64,000 bases of DNA from Paenibacillus lutrae (GTDB lineage: Bacteria; Bacillota; Bacilli; Paenibacillales; NBRC-103111): the NCBI RefSeq assembly GCF_009757775.1, contig NZ_RHLK01000002.1, positions 750,113 through 814,112 on the forward strand, read 5' to 3'. Below, piece after piece: positions 8,353-16,035 of the stretch (positions are counted from its first letter, which is position 1; the number at the start of each line of letters is the position of its first letter). The position numbers were made by a program, and so were the translations under genes. A model generated the notes under the pieces. The model made no database searches, was not told the DNA's origin, and saw only the letters and a program-made list of their open reading frames with translations.

Positions 8353-8381
8353 AAAAAAATCCGGGAGTATATCTCCCGGAT
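8353..8381 (-). terminator. Terminator of the NlpC/P60 pair
   Basis: Minus-strand stem ATCCGGGAG/CTCCCGGAT followed by six or more T. Confidence 0.9.
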
Positions 8382-8398
8382 TAAGACAGTTATGCAAT

Positions 8399-9163
8399 TT
8401 ATTTAAGAACGCGCGCCGCAGCGACAAAATGTTTCTGCTGCCAGCTTGCGTTCATATCACCAATAACAACATCATCCTTAGGGTTAACGTTGTGAATAAA
8501 CTTGCCATTGCCCATATAGAGGCCTACATGTCCGATTTTTTGAACCTTATCGGTGTATTTGTATGTAGCATTGGTGGAGAAGAACACGAGATCTCCTTTG
8601 CGGAGTTCGCTTTTACTGATTGGAGTCGCGGCCTTATACTGGGATCTTGCTCCCCATTTCAGGTTGATGCCTTCCTTGGCAAATACATATTTGGTGAAGG
8701 AAGAACAGTCAAACAGTAATTTGTTCGTATCGTTCTTACCGTACTGATACTGCACTTTACCTTCCAGACTCTTGGCAAAAGCAATAATGTTGTCGGCTTT
8801 TTTGGCTAACGTAATGTTAGAGGATGACGAACTGCCGGATTCCGGTTTCGTAGTGGTACCGCCGCTTACCTTTTTGAAGAAAAGGGTAGAGATGTAACCG
8901 GTCTGTCCCTTGTAATTGACTTTTACGAAGTAACGGTTTGTTTCTTCCAGAAGTTTCAGCTCCGTACCTTTTGGAACGGTGCCGTAAATTTTACCTTTTC
9001 CGGAAACAGGTTCCTGTTTTAAGTAAGGGGTTCCGGTGGTAATAATAATGGATGTAGTACTTGATTTAACAGCGGGAGCCGTCTCTGCAAAGGCGGCTCC
9101 TGCTACAGAATAACTGCTGCCTAGTACGGCAAGGCTTAGTACTAGTTTAGATAGACGCTTCAT
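8399..9163 (-). CDS. Secreted NlpC/P60 peptidoglycan endopeptidase with SH3 domain
   Basis: The protein (254 residues from ATG 9163) is a secreted cell-wall hydrolase. It has a signal peptide ending near AGAAFAE, a bacterial SH3-type domain (about residues 42-100, with TGTPYLKQEP and GYISTLFF), a Ser/Gly linker, and a C-terminal NlpC/P60 domain. The catalytic Cys is in FDCSSFTKYVF (about 153) and the His in IGHVGLYMG (about 212), with a third polar residue near KFIHNV. NlpC/P60 enzymes of this type cut gamma-D-Glu-diaminopimelate links in stem peptides. ATG 9175 directly abuts AGGAG, so ATG 9163 is preferred. It follows the second NlpC/P60 gene by about 13-25 bp, so they are cotranscribed and probably arose by tandem duplication. 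Confidence 0.9.
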   Translation of the reverse strand: MKRLSKLVLSLAVLGSSYSVAGAAFAETAPAVKSSTTSIIITTGTPYLKQEPVSGKGKIYGTVPKGTELKLLEETNRYFVKVNYKGQTGYISTLFFKKVSGGTTTKPESGSSSSSNITLAKKADNIIAFAKSLEGKVQYQYGKNDTNKLLFDCSSFTKYVFAKEGINLKWGARSQYKAATPISKSELRKGDLVFFSTNATYKYTDKVQKIGHVGLYMGNGKFIHNVNPKDDVVIGDMNASWQQKHFVAAARVLK

Positions 9164-9188
9164 TCGATTAATCATCTCCTGGTGTAAA

Positions 9189-9713
9189 TTACTTGATGAC
9201 TCGTACCGCTGTCACGTAGTGCTTGTCCCACCAGCCGGAACCCATGTTGCTGTATTTCACGCCTCCCTTACCGAAAGTGTGCAGGACTTTATTATTACCG
9301 GCATAAATACCGACGTGACCAATACGTTTAATGGAGTTCTTCGAATATTTCAGCGTAGCTGTCGTAGAGAAGAAGACCAGATCGCCTCTTTTAAGCTGGC
9401 TGCGTTTAATCGGCTTGCCGTTCTCATATTGACCGCGTGCTCCGCGTGCCAGTTTGATTCCGTTCTTCTGGTATACGAACTGTACCAGTGAAGAGCAGTC
9501 GAATGAGCTGGTGTTACCGGTTTTCGCTCCCAATTTGTAAGGTCTGCCCATATAATTATCGGCCAGATCAATAATCTTGTTGGCTTTGTTTGCAAAAGCT
9601 GCATTGGAGATCGCGGCCTCGGTTTGTGTAGGTAGAGCAGTTAATCCACCCGAGAGGGCTATTGTGGCGCTCAGACTTGCGATGATGAGTTTCTTTCCTA
9701 GTTGTAGTTTCAT
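9189..9713 (-). CDS. Secreted NlpC/P60 peptidoglycan endopeptidase
   Basis: The 174-residue protein has a signal peptide (hydrophobic core IIASLSATIALSGGL, likely cleavage near QTEAA) and a single NlpC/P60 domain without an SH3 module. The catalytic Cys lies in FDCSSLVQFVY (residue 73), the His in IGHVGIYAG (133) and a further His near KVLHTF (145). GGAGGT 7 bp upstream fixes the start at ATG 9713; the in-frame ATG at 9728 includes part of the ribosome site. It is the first gene of a two-gene operon with the SH3-containing paralogue downstream. The C-terminal domains are clearly related (RGDLVFFSTTAT against KGDLVFFSTNAT). A vegetative cell-wall remodelling role is likely; a germination or sporulation role cannot be excluded given the neighbours. 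Confidence 0.9.
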   Translation of the reverse strand: MKLQLGKKLIIASLSATIALSGGLTALPTQTEAAISNAAFANKANKIIDLADNYMGRPYKLGAKTGNTSSFDCSSLVQFVYQKNGIKLARGARGQYENGKPIKRSQLKRGDLVFFSTTATLKYSKNSIKRIGHVGIYAGNNKVLHTFGKGGVKYSNMGSGWWDKHYVTAVRVIK

Positions 9714-9744
9714 GTCTTGTACCTCCATCTCGTTGATGTTTCCC

Positions 9745-9750
9745 AGTATA
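9745..9750 (-). promoter_or_regulatory. Extended -10 promoter element of the NlpC/P60 operon
   Basis: TGCTATACT on the minus strand fits an extended -10 (TGnTATAAT-like). No good -35 hexamer is present. It lies about 32 bp upstream of ATG 9713. Confidence 0.5.
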
Positions 9751-9776
9751 GCATAGGAGAAGATGGAGTTTTTTGG

Positions 9777-9814
9777 ATAAAAAAACGCAAACCCAGACGA
9801 GTACTGGGTTTGCG
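9777..9814 (-). terminator. Terminator of the third yheC/yheD-type gene
   Basis: Minus-strand 11-bp stem CGCAAACCCAG/CTGGGTTTGCG followed by a T7 run. Confidence 0.9.
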
Positions 9815-9930
9815 CGCTTTAATTAGAAAACAATTAGAATTGGCGGAAAGCATGATGTGCAGCAGATGAATAGGCTTCCACAGCCGATTTCCTTCGATTA
9901 TCTCTTCCTATCTTTTATTTACGGCCAAAG

Positions 9931-11280
9931 TTAAGTTTGGGCGGCCAAATACTTGGAATACCGGATAACCCTGCGGACAGACGGGCGAATTTTGCCTTCA
10001 CTGCTGTCCAGCGGGGTATTGTCGTTCTTGGAGGGCTTGGAGTTGACCTCCAGCAGCCACACTCTGCCGCTCGTATCCACAGCGAGATCAACACCCAGCT
10101 CGCCAAATAAAGAAGGGATGTTCGTCTGGATGCCGGCGGCGACAGCTACGGCAGCCTTACGGATTTGTTCCGAGATTTTCTTGAGGTCCGCTGCCGGAAG
10201 CGAAGTGCGGGCGAGTGTTTCCTTGACCGTGCCCAGTGATCCCCCGCGGGCGAGATTGGACACGAAGTGATTGGCCCCGGCAATGCGGGCGACCACGGAG
10301 GTTACGGCCCATTCTCCTTTTTGATCCTTTTGCACGAGGGCCCGGAAATCGACGGGGCGTCCGCCCACATGAATGAGCGTAAGCCCCTGCTGAATCTGGT
10401 AGCGGCTTGTTTTGAGTTTGCCCAGTTGGGCGCTGAACAGCTTGGATAAGCTTCTGTACACTCTCCGGTTCGTACCGTTAACCGTTGGAATCTCACAGCT
10501 GTACGTTTTATCTCCAAGGTCTGTAATGCGGAGAATGCCTTTGCCGAGGCTGCCCAGAACGGGTTTGAGGAACACAACCGGGTATTTACCGCACATCGTC
10601 TGGAGCATGGCATAGTTTTTAAAAGGATGAGACTCCGGCAGGAAACTTTTGCAGGCCTCATCATTTTTGAGGGCTTGAAATACTTCGGTTTTGTTCAAAT
10701 ATTTCTCGTTAAAGACTTTTGCCCCGTGAGACTTTGCTTCGCGAAAAAACTGCTGGACCTTCGGGCGCGCTTCGAGTACCCGGGAAGTCAGCCGGTTGTA
10801 AATGACCGAAGGGATAGGGAACGTCCCCCGCTTCCAGGAACCCTCCGAGTAATGCCACCCGCTTACCTGGGAACTGCCAGACGTAATTCCTTCTACCGTG
10901 AAGATGAACACACGCGCGTTCTGCTGCCTGCTTGCTTCATCAAGTTCCTGGCAGAAGGCCGTGATCGCGCCGAACAGCCCCTTGGACGAATCCGGGTACA
11001 CGTTTTTGATCAGCACGCCGATCAGGGGATTCGTCTTGGGGGCTTTGGTGCCGCGGATTGTGGCGGTGGCGGTATCATCTTCAGCTCCGGACAATGCCGG
11101 CTGACTAGTGGAGTCCGCTGCAGAGGCCCCGTTTACCTCTAGCGGGAGATCTCCTTGTGATCCCGGACAGGCGCGGTCCGAGCGATTCTTACTGCGTGAC
11201 GGACGCTCAGTTCCCCGGACCAGTCCGGCCGGGTGTGCAGATGCTTGCCGCGCTTGGCGGGACGGAACAAGTCTGGCCAT
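9931..11280 (-). CDS. YheC/YheD-family ATP-grasp protein with basic N-terminal extension
   Basis: The 449-residue protein has three parts. Residues 1 to about 83 form an Arg/Ser-rich, low-complexity extension not seen in the two neighbouring paralogues. An N-terminal YheC-type domain follows (NPLIGVLIKNVYPDSSKG, then FPIPSVIYNRL), and the ATP-grasp domain spans about 215-440 (VVFLKPVLGSLGKGILRI, IQQGLTLIHVGGRPVDFRALVQ, LGVDLAVDTSGRVWLLEVNSKPSK). The ATG at 11280 has GGAGAAGGGG 7 bp upstream. Its coat role is inferred from the family. The extension may mediate binding to spore polymers or be a processed leader; nothing in the sequence decides this. It lies downstream of the ger operon on the same strand, after an 82-bp gap. 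Confidence 0.88.
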   Translation of the reverse strand: MARLVPSRQARQASAHPAGLVRGTERPSRSKNRSDRACPGSQGDLPLEVNGASAADSTSQPALSGAEDDTATATIRGTKAPKTNPLIGVLIKNVYPDSSKGLFGAITAFCQELDEASRQQNARVFIFTVEGITSGSSQVSGWHYSEGSWKRGTFPIPSVIYNRLTSRVLEARPKVQQFFREAKSHGAKVFNEKYLNKTEVFQALKNDEACKSFLPESHPFKNYAMLQTMCGKYPVVFLKPVLGSLGKGILRITDLGDKTYSCEIPTVNGTNRRVYRSLSKLFSAQLGKLKTSRYQIQQGLTLIHVGGRPVDFRALVQKDQKGEWAVTSVVARIAGANHFVSNLARGGSLGTVKETLARTSLPAADLKKISEQIRKAAVAVAAGIQTNIPSLFGELGVDLAVDTSGRVWLLEVNSKPSKNDNTPLDSSEGKIRPSVRRVIRYSKYLAAQT

Positions 11281-11362
11281 AAACAAACCCCTTCTCCAAA
11301 CGAATCTCCTGCAAGCATTTTATTAGAAGGGGACGCTTGTTGTGCCTGTACCTGTGAGGGAA

Positions 11363-11563
11363 TTACCAGAAGTAATGGCGGAACAGGAAGTACATCAGGA
11401 AGATAAGCAGACCCGCTAGGATCTCGAACCAGCCAAGCCACATCGCCCAGGTTTTTTCTTTGTCCCAGCCGCTTATTTCGCAGATACGCTTCTCTACCAA
11501 GAGCAGCCCGAGACCGGCAAGCAGGAAGAAGGAAGCCAGGTAATGCAGATAGCCTAAATACAT
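11363..11563 (-). CDS. CLC_0170-family small membrane protein
   Basis: The 66-residue protein has two predicted membrane helices (about residues 5-24 and 42-62) joined by a short polar loop (EKRICEISGWDKEKTW) and ends FRHYFW. This matches the small CLC_0170-type proteins often found after germinant receptor operons in Paenibacillus. The start is ATG 11563, with AGGAGGAG 5 bp upstream. That ribosome site overlaps the distal stop codon of the full-length gerC frame (TAGGAGGAG), so the gene is coupled to gerC as the fourth gene of the ger operon. Function unknown; a receptor accessory subunit is plausible by position, comparable to the small D subunits of some ger operons. Confidence 0.8.
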   Translation of the reverse strand: MYLGYLHYLASFFLLAGLGLLLVEKRICEISGWDKEKTWAMWLGWFEILAGLLIFLMYFLFRHYFW

Positions 11564-11574
11564 AACCTCTCCTC

Positions 11575-11736
11575 CTATTTGTATTCCATCCCGGTGCGGT
11601 TCAGATGAACTTTGGTGCTGACTTCTATCGGTAAGGTACGGTATGCCTGATGCCATTTCTCTTTCGTCTTGATGTGTGTGTTCCAATATCCGGGTTCCTT
11701 CGCTCTGACATATTCCCCTAATCCGAAAATATCGGA
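11575..11736 (-). other. Orphaned C-terminal coding segment of gerC beyond the amber codon
   Basis: In the same frame as gerC, the 53 codons after TAG (11737-11739) encode SDIFGLGEYVRAKEPGYW, then KTKEKWHQAYR and a final LNRTGMEYK before a second TAG at 11575-11577. This is the expected GerC C-terminus. It has no ribosome binding site of its own and would be made only by readthrough. Confidence 0.85.
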
Positions 11737-12798
11737 CTACTTGGCCTGGGTTTTACGGATCAGGGCTTCAATAACACGTTTGGTTTCTTTGGCTACGCTT
11801 GATTCAATTTGGCCGATTGTCCGCTCTGTGATTTCAATGTCTTCGTCGTATTTTTCCTCAAGATCCTGCTCCAGATGCACCATGATGTGAAAATGCGGCT
11901 GCCCATCCTTCATATTCACCTGGATTCTCGATTTCCTCTCCGTCGTATTCGTCATGACAGGCCCTATACCCGGCACATTGACCAGAGGCGTATAGCCGCC
12001 CGGATTAATCTGCTTGACCGCCATGTAGGCGCCGATTTCCAGAGGTTCCGTAGTGCCTACCATTTTATTGTTTCTAAAAAGAGCCATGCCTCCGATCAGG
12101 ATGTTTTCTTTCTGCCGGATGTCGACAAAGGGAAGATAGGCATCCTGTCCATGCTTGGACAATTTGCTCCAGAATACACCGATGTAATCGGGAGGGAATT
12201 TGCCGAGCTTTACCGATTTCTCCAGCATAGACAAGACGTAGAGCGTCGGCACTCTTTCGAGTGGAGGTGCTACATTCAGGAACCGGGCGGCTTCTCCATT
12301 GGAGACGAGCAGCCACGTTCTTCTGCGGACTTCCGAATTGCGGCGGAAGTAGTCGTTGAGATGCTCCATATGTTCGCGGGCCACCTCTTCACTAATAACG
12401 ATCACGCGGAGATGAATGAGATAGGTAGGATCGGCAATCTGCTGCTGCAAATTGTTCAGGGCATCGTCGACGGTGTGCCCGTATACACGGACGACCCATA
12501 CCGGTTTATCTTTTCCCTGTCCGCCGCCCCCTTCGCTGGGTCCTAACGGAATCCGTCCGGGGACCGCAATGGACGTGGTGACGCGGATCAATTTGCTGCC
12601 CGGTATCGGATTGGGGCTGGAATGATTGACGCGGTCGAGCTTGCTCTCTACCATGGATTGATCGGTCAGGTCGATCGCCATGCCGAGAATAAGCGACCGG
12701 TCTTCAATCTCCAGGCGGTCCCAGCATCCAGCCAACACCAAAGGGAAAGAGAGCCAAACGGCTAGAATCAGAAAGAGTTTACACGGATTCGGTTTCAA
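11737..12798 (-). CDS. gerC: Ger(x)C family germinant receptor lipoprotein, truncated by an in-frame amber codon
   Basis: GerC subunits are lipoproteins on the outer face of the spore inner membrane and part of the nutrient germinant receptor. The signal peptide ends LVLAGCW with the lipobox Cys at residue 25, followed by WDRLEIEDRSLILGMAID, typical of the family. The frame stops at residue 353 with TAG right after RKTQAK, inside the third domain. Reading on in the same frame gives 53 more residues that clearly belong to GerC, so the intact gene would span 11575-12798 (about 407 residues). It overlaps the gerB stop by 20 nt. Either this is a recent nonsense mutation or an error in the assembly. 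The symbol refers to the family, not to a specific orthologue. Confidence 0.88.
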   Translation of the reverse strand: MKPNPCKLFLILAVWLSFPLVLAGCWDRLEIEDRSLILGMAIDLTDQSMVESKLDRVNHSSPNPIPGSKLIRVTTSIAVPGRIPLGPSEGGGGQGKDKPVWVVRVYGHTVDDALNNLQQQIADPTYLIHLRVIVISEEVAREHMEHLNDYFRRNSEVRRRTWLLVSNGEAARFLNVAPPLERVPTLYVLSMLEKSVKLGKFPPDYIGVFWSKLSKHGQDAYLPFVDIRQKENILIGGMALFRNNKMVGTTEPLEIGAYMAVKQINPGGYTPLVNVPGIGPVMTNTTERKSRIQVNMKDGQPHFHIMVHLEQDLEEKYDEDIEITERTIGQIESSVAKETKRVIEALIRKTQAK

Positions 12799-13888
12799 CC
12801 CGGCCTCCTCCTTTCTTACGGATATAAGCGACCACGAGCAGGATGCAGGGATAACCCATTAAGAGAAGCAGTCCTCCCGGAACCATAACGGAGGAGATTC
12901 TGTACAACTGAAGCAGGTTTTGCGGCAGCATGCTGAGCAGAAAAAGAAAAGGAAGCAGCAGAGTCGCGATCATCCTGTGGTCTTTCAGTCCGAGCTGTTC
13001 TTTCAGTGTCAGAACGATAAAGTAATAACCGCTGAGAAGGGAATTAAATACCGAGATAACCCACACGATGAGAAATGTGGCATCCAGCCTCTCCAGGAAT
13101 TCTCCCGGAATAATGGTTGCCCGCCCTAACTCAAGTGTCGGCCACAGCAGCAGTTTGATTTCCTGCGGTCCGAATACACCGACTGATGCAATGACCAGCA
13201 GAAGATACAGCCCCCCGGATATACTTGTGCTGATTAACCCGATCCGCATTGCGGTACGGGGATTCTCCATCCGGGGGATGATATAGGTGTAAATAAGAGC
13301 GTTGCGGAACAAAGCCGCTATGCCCAGTGAGCCCATCCAGAATTTCATATCCGGCGTTCTCAGAACCGGCTGGAGATTAAGCCACTCTACATTGCCCAGC
13401 GAAAGCATAACGATGAACAGCACAGGGAAGATAACAAACGGCATGTAGAAGGAGTGGATGAGCGAGAATGAATAGATATCTTTGCGTGCGGTAACGGCAA
13501 CCAGGAGCAGCATCATCATAATAATGATCTCAAGGGGAGTCCGGCGAAGTACAAAGGTATTCGTAACCTCTCCGAATTCGCGGAATGTGATAGACGTCGT
13601 TACAATAAAATAAGCCGTAATCACGACAATAAACAGGCCCGACAGCCATTTACCCATAATCGTTTTGCCGTAGGTCACGAGGGATTGTTTGGGGAATCTC
13701 ATCCCGAGCAAGCTCCAGGCCGTCACAAAGAGGGCAGCCACAGCGATTGCAATCAGGGTTGCCAGAGGAGCGGCGTTTTCTCCGGCTTGTACGGCGGCCC
13801 GCGGAAGCGGAAGAACGCCAATTCCGATCAAAGTCGTGACGAGGATGGAGCCTGCCTGCAGGTTTGAGATTTGCGGATGCTTGTTCAT
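12779..13888 (-). CDS. gerB: GerAB/GerKB-family spore germination permease
   Basis: The 369-residue protein is an APC-superfamily membrane protein with about ten helices and forms the germinant-sensing B subunit of the GerA-type receptor. The N-terminus (ISNLQAGSILVTTLIGIGVLPLPR) is characteristic, as are RTPLEIIIMMMLLLVA in the fifth helix region and WPTLELGRATIIPGEFLERLDA in the second half. It ends in a short Arg-rich cytoplasmic tail. The ATG overlaps the gerA stop as ATGA, showing translational coupling, and the end overlaps gerC. No interruption was seen in this subunit. Which nutrient it senses cannot be read from the sequence. Confidence 0.93.
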   Translation of the reverse strand: MNKHPQISNLQAGSILVTTLIGIGVLPLPRAAVQAGENAAPLATLIAIAVAALFVTAWSLLGMRFPKQSLVTYGKTIMGKWLSGLFIVVITAYFIVTTSITFREFGEVTNTFVLRRTPLEIIIMMMLLLVAVTARKDIYSFSLIHSFYMPFVIFPVLFIVMLSLGNVEWLNLQPVLRTPDMKFWMGSLGIAALFRNALIYTYIIPRMENPRTAMRIGLISTSISGGLYLLLVIASVGVFGPQEIKLLLWPTLELGRATIIPGEFLERLDATFLIVWVISVFNSLLSGYYFIVLTLKEQLGLKDHRMIATLLLPFLFLLSMLPQNLLQLYRISSVMVPGGLLLLMGYPCILLVVAYIRKKGGGRVETESV

Positions 13889-15549
13889 GACTTAGCCCCT
13901 TCTTGTTCTTCCGTTGCCTCGGGTGTAGAGTCCCAGGCAGATGAGTAGGAACGGAAATATTTGTCCGTCTGGTTCCGGCGGTTCCGGTTCATTGTCTGCA
14001 GATGGTCGGGACGTTTCTTCATTCCCCATAGAGGACCTCTTACTAAAGCATCCTTCCATCCCTGAGCGTTAAAGGGTACCAGTGGAGCGAGATAAGGAAT
14101 CCCGAATGAACGGATACTCAGCATATGATTAACAATCAGGATAACTCCCAGCATCACGCCATAAAGGCCGAAGCAGCCTGCCAGAATGATCAGTGGAAAC
14201 CGGAGCATGCGCAGGGCAATAGCGGCATTGTATGCAGGAGTGGCGAACGAACCTACTGTGGTTAAAGCGATAATTACAACGGTAATGGGGCTTGAGAAGC
14301 CCGCGGATACGGCAGCTTGTCCGATTACCAGGACCCCGACGATCGATAAGGCTCCGCCAATGAGCTGCGGCAGCCGAATCGTTGCTTCGCGGAGGATTTC
14401 CATGGATATTTCCATGATCAACACTTCAAGCATGGCCGGGAAAGGCACGCCCGCTCTTGCGCCTGCTACAGCTACCGCGAAGTCGGTCGGAATCAGCTCC
14501 GGGTTGAAAGAGATGACAGAGACATAGAGAGCCGGAAACAGCAGCGAGAAGACCAAGGCAATAAGCCGGATGATCCGAATCATGCTGGCGATGAGGAAGC
14601 GCTCGGTATAATCGTCTACCGTCTGATAGAATTGGGTGAACACAGTGGGCGCAATCAAGGCGAAAGGAGAACCGTCTACCATAATAATGACTCTTCCCTC
14701 AAGCAGGGCGGCGACGGTTTTGTCCGGGCGTTCGGTATTCTGTATCTGCGGAAAAGGGGAGAGCGGATGATCCTCAATAAACTGCTCCAGAAACCCTGCA
14801 TCCAGAATGGCATCCGTATCTATAGAAGAAAGACGTTTTTTGGCTTCGTCGATTAAGACAGGATTTGTAATGCCTTGAATGTAGCAGAGAGCCACCTCCG
14901 ACTTCGTTAAACGCCCGATTTGCATCGCCTCTACGCGGAAATCCGGGGTCTGCAGCCGGTAGCGGAGAAGAGACAAGTTCGTCTCCAACTGTTCGATAAA
15001 TCCTTCACGGGGACCGCGGATGACCTGCTCGGTCTGCGGCTGCTCGATCGCGCGCTTCTGGATATGACGGGTATCGGTCAGGAAATAATGGGGAATCCCT
15101 TCGACGAGCAGAATAGTCTGACCTCTTGTAAGGTTATCAACCAGCTGTTTAATTTCAGAAGCGGTCTTAATGTGACTGACTTGAATCACCTGATTAACAA
15201 TATAGTCGGATAACTGTTCTCCGGTCTGGATTTCGGGTGCAGGCCCGCCATCTTTTAAATGGGTCATCAACGGCTTAAGGAGATAGGAACGGATCACTTC
15301 CTGGTCAGATAAAGAAGTCAAGAAGACCAGAGAGGCAGGTGTGCTGTCAAATAAATGGAAATGACGGACGACAAGGTCCTCATTATTCTTCATTAATTCC
15401 TGAATGAGCCAGATATCATCGCCCAGGATGCCGCTTATTTCCCGGGGATGTCCGGACTCTTGCAAATATTCGCTGGGAATGATCCCTCTACCGCTTGTAC
15501 TTGTCTGGCTGCTGTCACCCGTTCCTGTTTTCTTCATCCATTTCCACAC
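13885..15549 (-). CDS. gerA: GerAA/GerKA-family spore germination protein
   Basis: The 554-residue protein is the A subunit of a GerA-type germinant receptor, an inner-membrane protein of the spore. It has a large N-terminal hydrophilic domain (from EISGILGDDIWLIQELMKNN, then LSDYIVNQVIQVSH and the conserved PREGFIEQLETNLSLLRYRL) and a C-terminal membrane domain with about five helices (IRLIALVFSLLFPALYVSV through YLAPLVPFN). It ends in a basic cytoplasmic tail. An ATG at 15624 exists, but it overlaps the -35 element of a sigma-G promoter. The real start is GTG 15549 (reading Val/Met-Trp-Lys-Trp), which has AGGAGG 8 bp upstream. It is the first gene of gerA-gerB-gerC-CLC_0170. Confidence 0.93.
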   Translation of the reverse strand: MWKWMKKTGTGDSSQTSTSGRGIIPSEYLQESGHPREISGILGDDIWLIQELMKNNEDLVVRHFHLFDSTPASLVFLTSLSDQEVIRSYLLKPLMTHLKDGGPAPEIQTGEQLSDYIVNQVIQVSHIKTASEIKQLVDNLTRGQTILLVEGIPHYFLTDTRHIQKRAIEQPQTEQVIRGPREGFIEQLETNLSLLRYRLQTPDFRVEAMQIGRLTKSEVALCYIQGITNPVLIDEAKKRLSSIDTDAILDAGFLEQFIEDHPLSPFPQIQNTERPDKTVAALLEGRVIIMVDGSPFALIAPTVFTQFYQTVDDYTERFLIASMIRIIRLIALVFSLLFPALYVSVISFNPELIPTDFAVAVAGARAGVPFPAMLEVLIMEISMEILREATIRLPQLIGGALSIVGVLVIGQAAVSAGFSSPITVVIIALTTVGSFATPAYNAAIALRMLRFPLIILAGCFGLYGVMLGVILIVNHMLSIRSFGIPYLAPLVPFNAQGWKDALVRGPLWGMKKRPDHLQTMNRNRRNQTDKYFRSYSSAWDSTPEATEEQEGAKS

Positions 15550-15596
15550 GGATTCCGCCTCCTCTCTTGGCCCGGTCATTTCAATATAACTCTGCT

Positions 15597-15626
15597 TAAT
15601 ATGGGTCAAATAGGTTTGGATCATTC
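15597..15626 (-). promoter_or_regulatory. Sigma-G promoter of the ger operon
   Basis: On the minus strand, -35 GAATG (15622-15626) and -10 CATATTA (15597-15603) are separated by 18 bp. This matches the forespore sigma-G consensus GHATR-N18-CATNHTA. Germinant receptor operons are classic sigma-G targets. The predicted transcript start at about 15590 leaves a 40-nt leader before GTG 15549. Confidence 0.8.
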
Positions 15627-15713
15627 GTGAAAAAGGAAACGCCTGTCAGTAATCTGTCAGAAAGGTCTCCTTCTTTTTACAAGCAAAAGAGGTTAATTGG
15701 GAGCAAGAGGCTG

Positions 15714-15968
15714 AGACAAGGACGAAACTGCTGGAGAAAACGGAAATGACCCAAAGTTATGTCACTTGTCGGTCGGTGTATTGACAATGGACCCATGGAA
15801 GCCTTCTGGGGAACCTTGAAATGCGAGATGTATTACATGCATACATACAGCACGTTTGAAAAGCTCGAGAAGGCCATTGAAGCCTACATCTACTTTTACA
15901 ACAACGAACGTTTACAGGCAAAATTAAACGGCCTCAGTCCCATGCAGTTCAGGACTAAGGCCGCCTAG
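15714..15968 (+). pseudogene. IS3-family (IS150-like) transposase remnant
   Basis: The open frame from 15759 encodes the last part of an OrfB/DDE transposase: GRCIDNGPMEAFWGTLKCEM with the catalytic Glu region, then YIYFYNNERLQAKLNGLSP and QFRTKAA at the end. Upstream, the preceding frame reads LLEKTEMTQS and joins the downstream SLVGRC only if one T near 15757 is removed, so a frameshift interrupts the gene. The rest of orfB and all of orfA are missing. There is no start signal for the fragment, so it is a dead relic. Confidence 0.85.
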
Positions 15969-15988
15969 TGTCTTTTACTTATTTATAG

Positions 15989-16013
15989 TGTCTACTTGAT
16001 GGGGTGCAGTTCA
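15989..16013. mobile_element. Terminal inverted repeat of the IS3-type remnant (right end)
   Basis: TGTCTACTTGATGGGGTGCA and the following GTTCA, 20 bp after the transposase stop, read on the other strand as the TGAACTGCACCCCATCAAGT-type end of IS150-like elements. I found no matching left end in the window, so the element is truncated. Confidence 0.7.
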
Positions 16014-16035
16014 CATCATGCCTGCAAAGATCGGC

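Noticed and set aside
9713-9777. RNA hairpin sequestering the ribosome site of the first NlpC/P60 gene (CTCCATCT with AGATGGAG)
   Set aside because: The left arm lies upstream of the predicted -10, so it would not be in the transcript.
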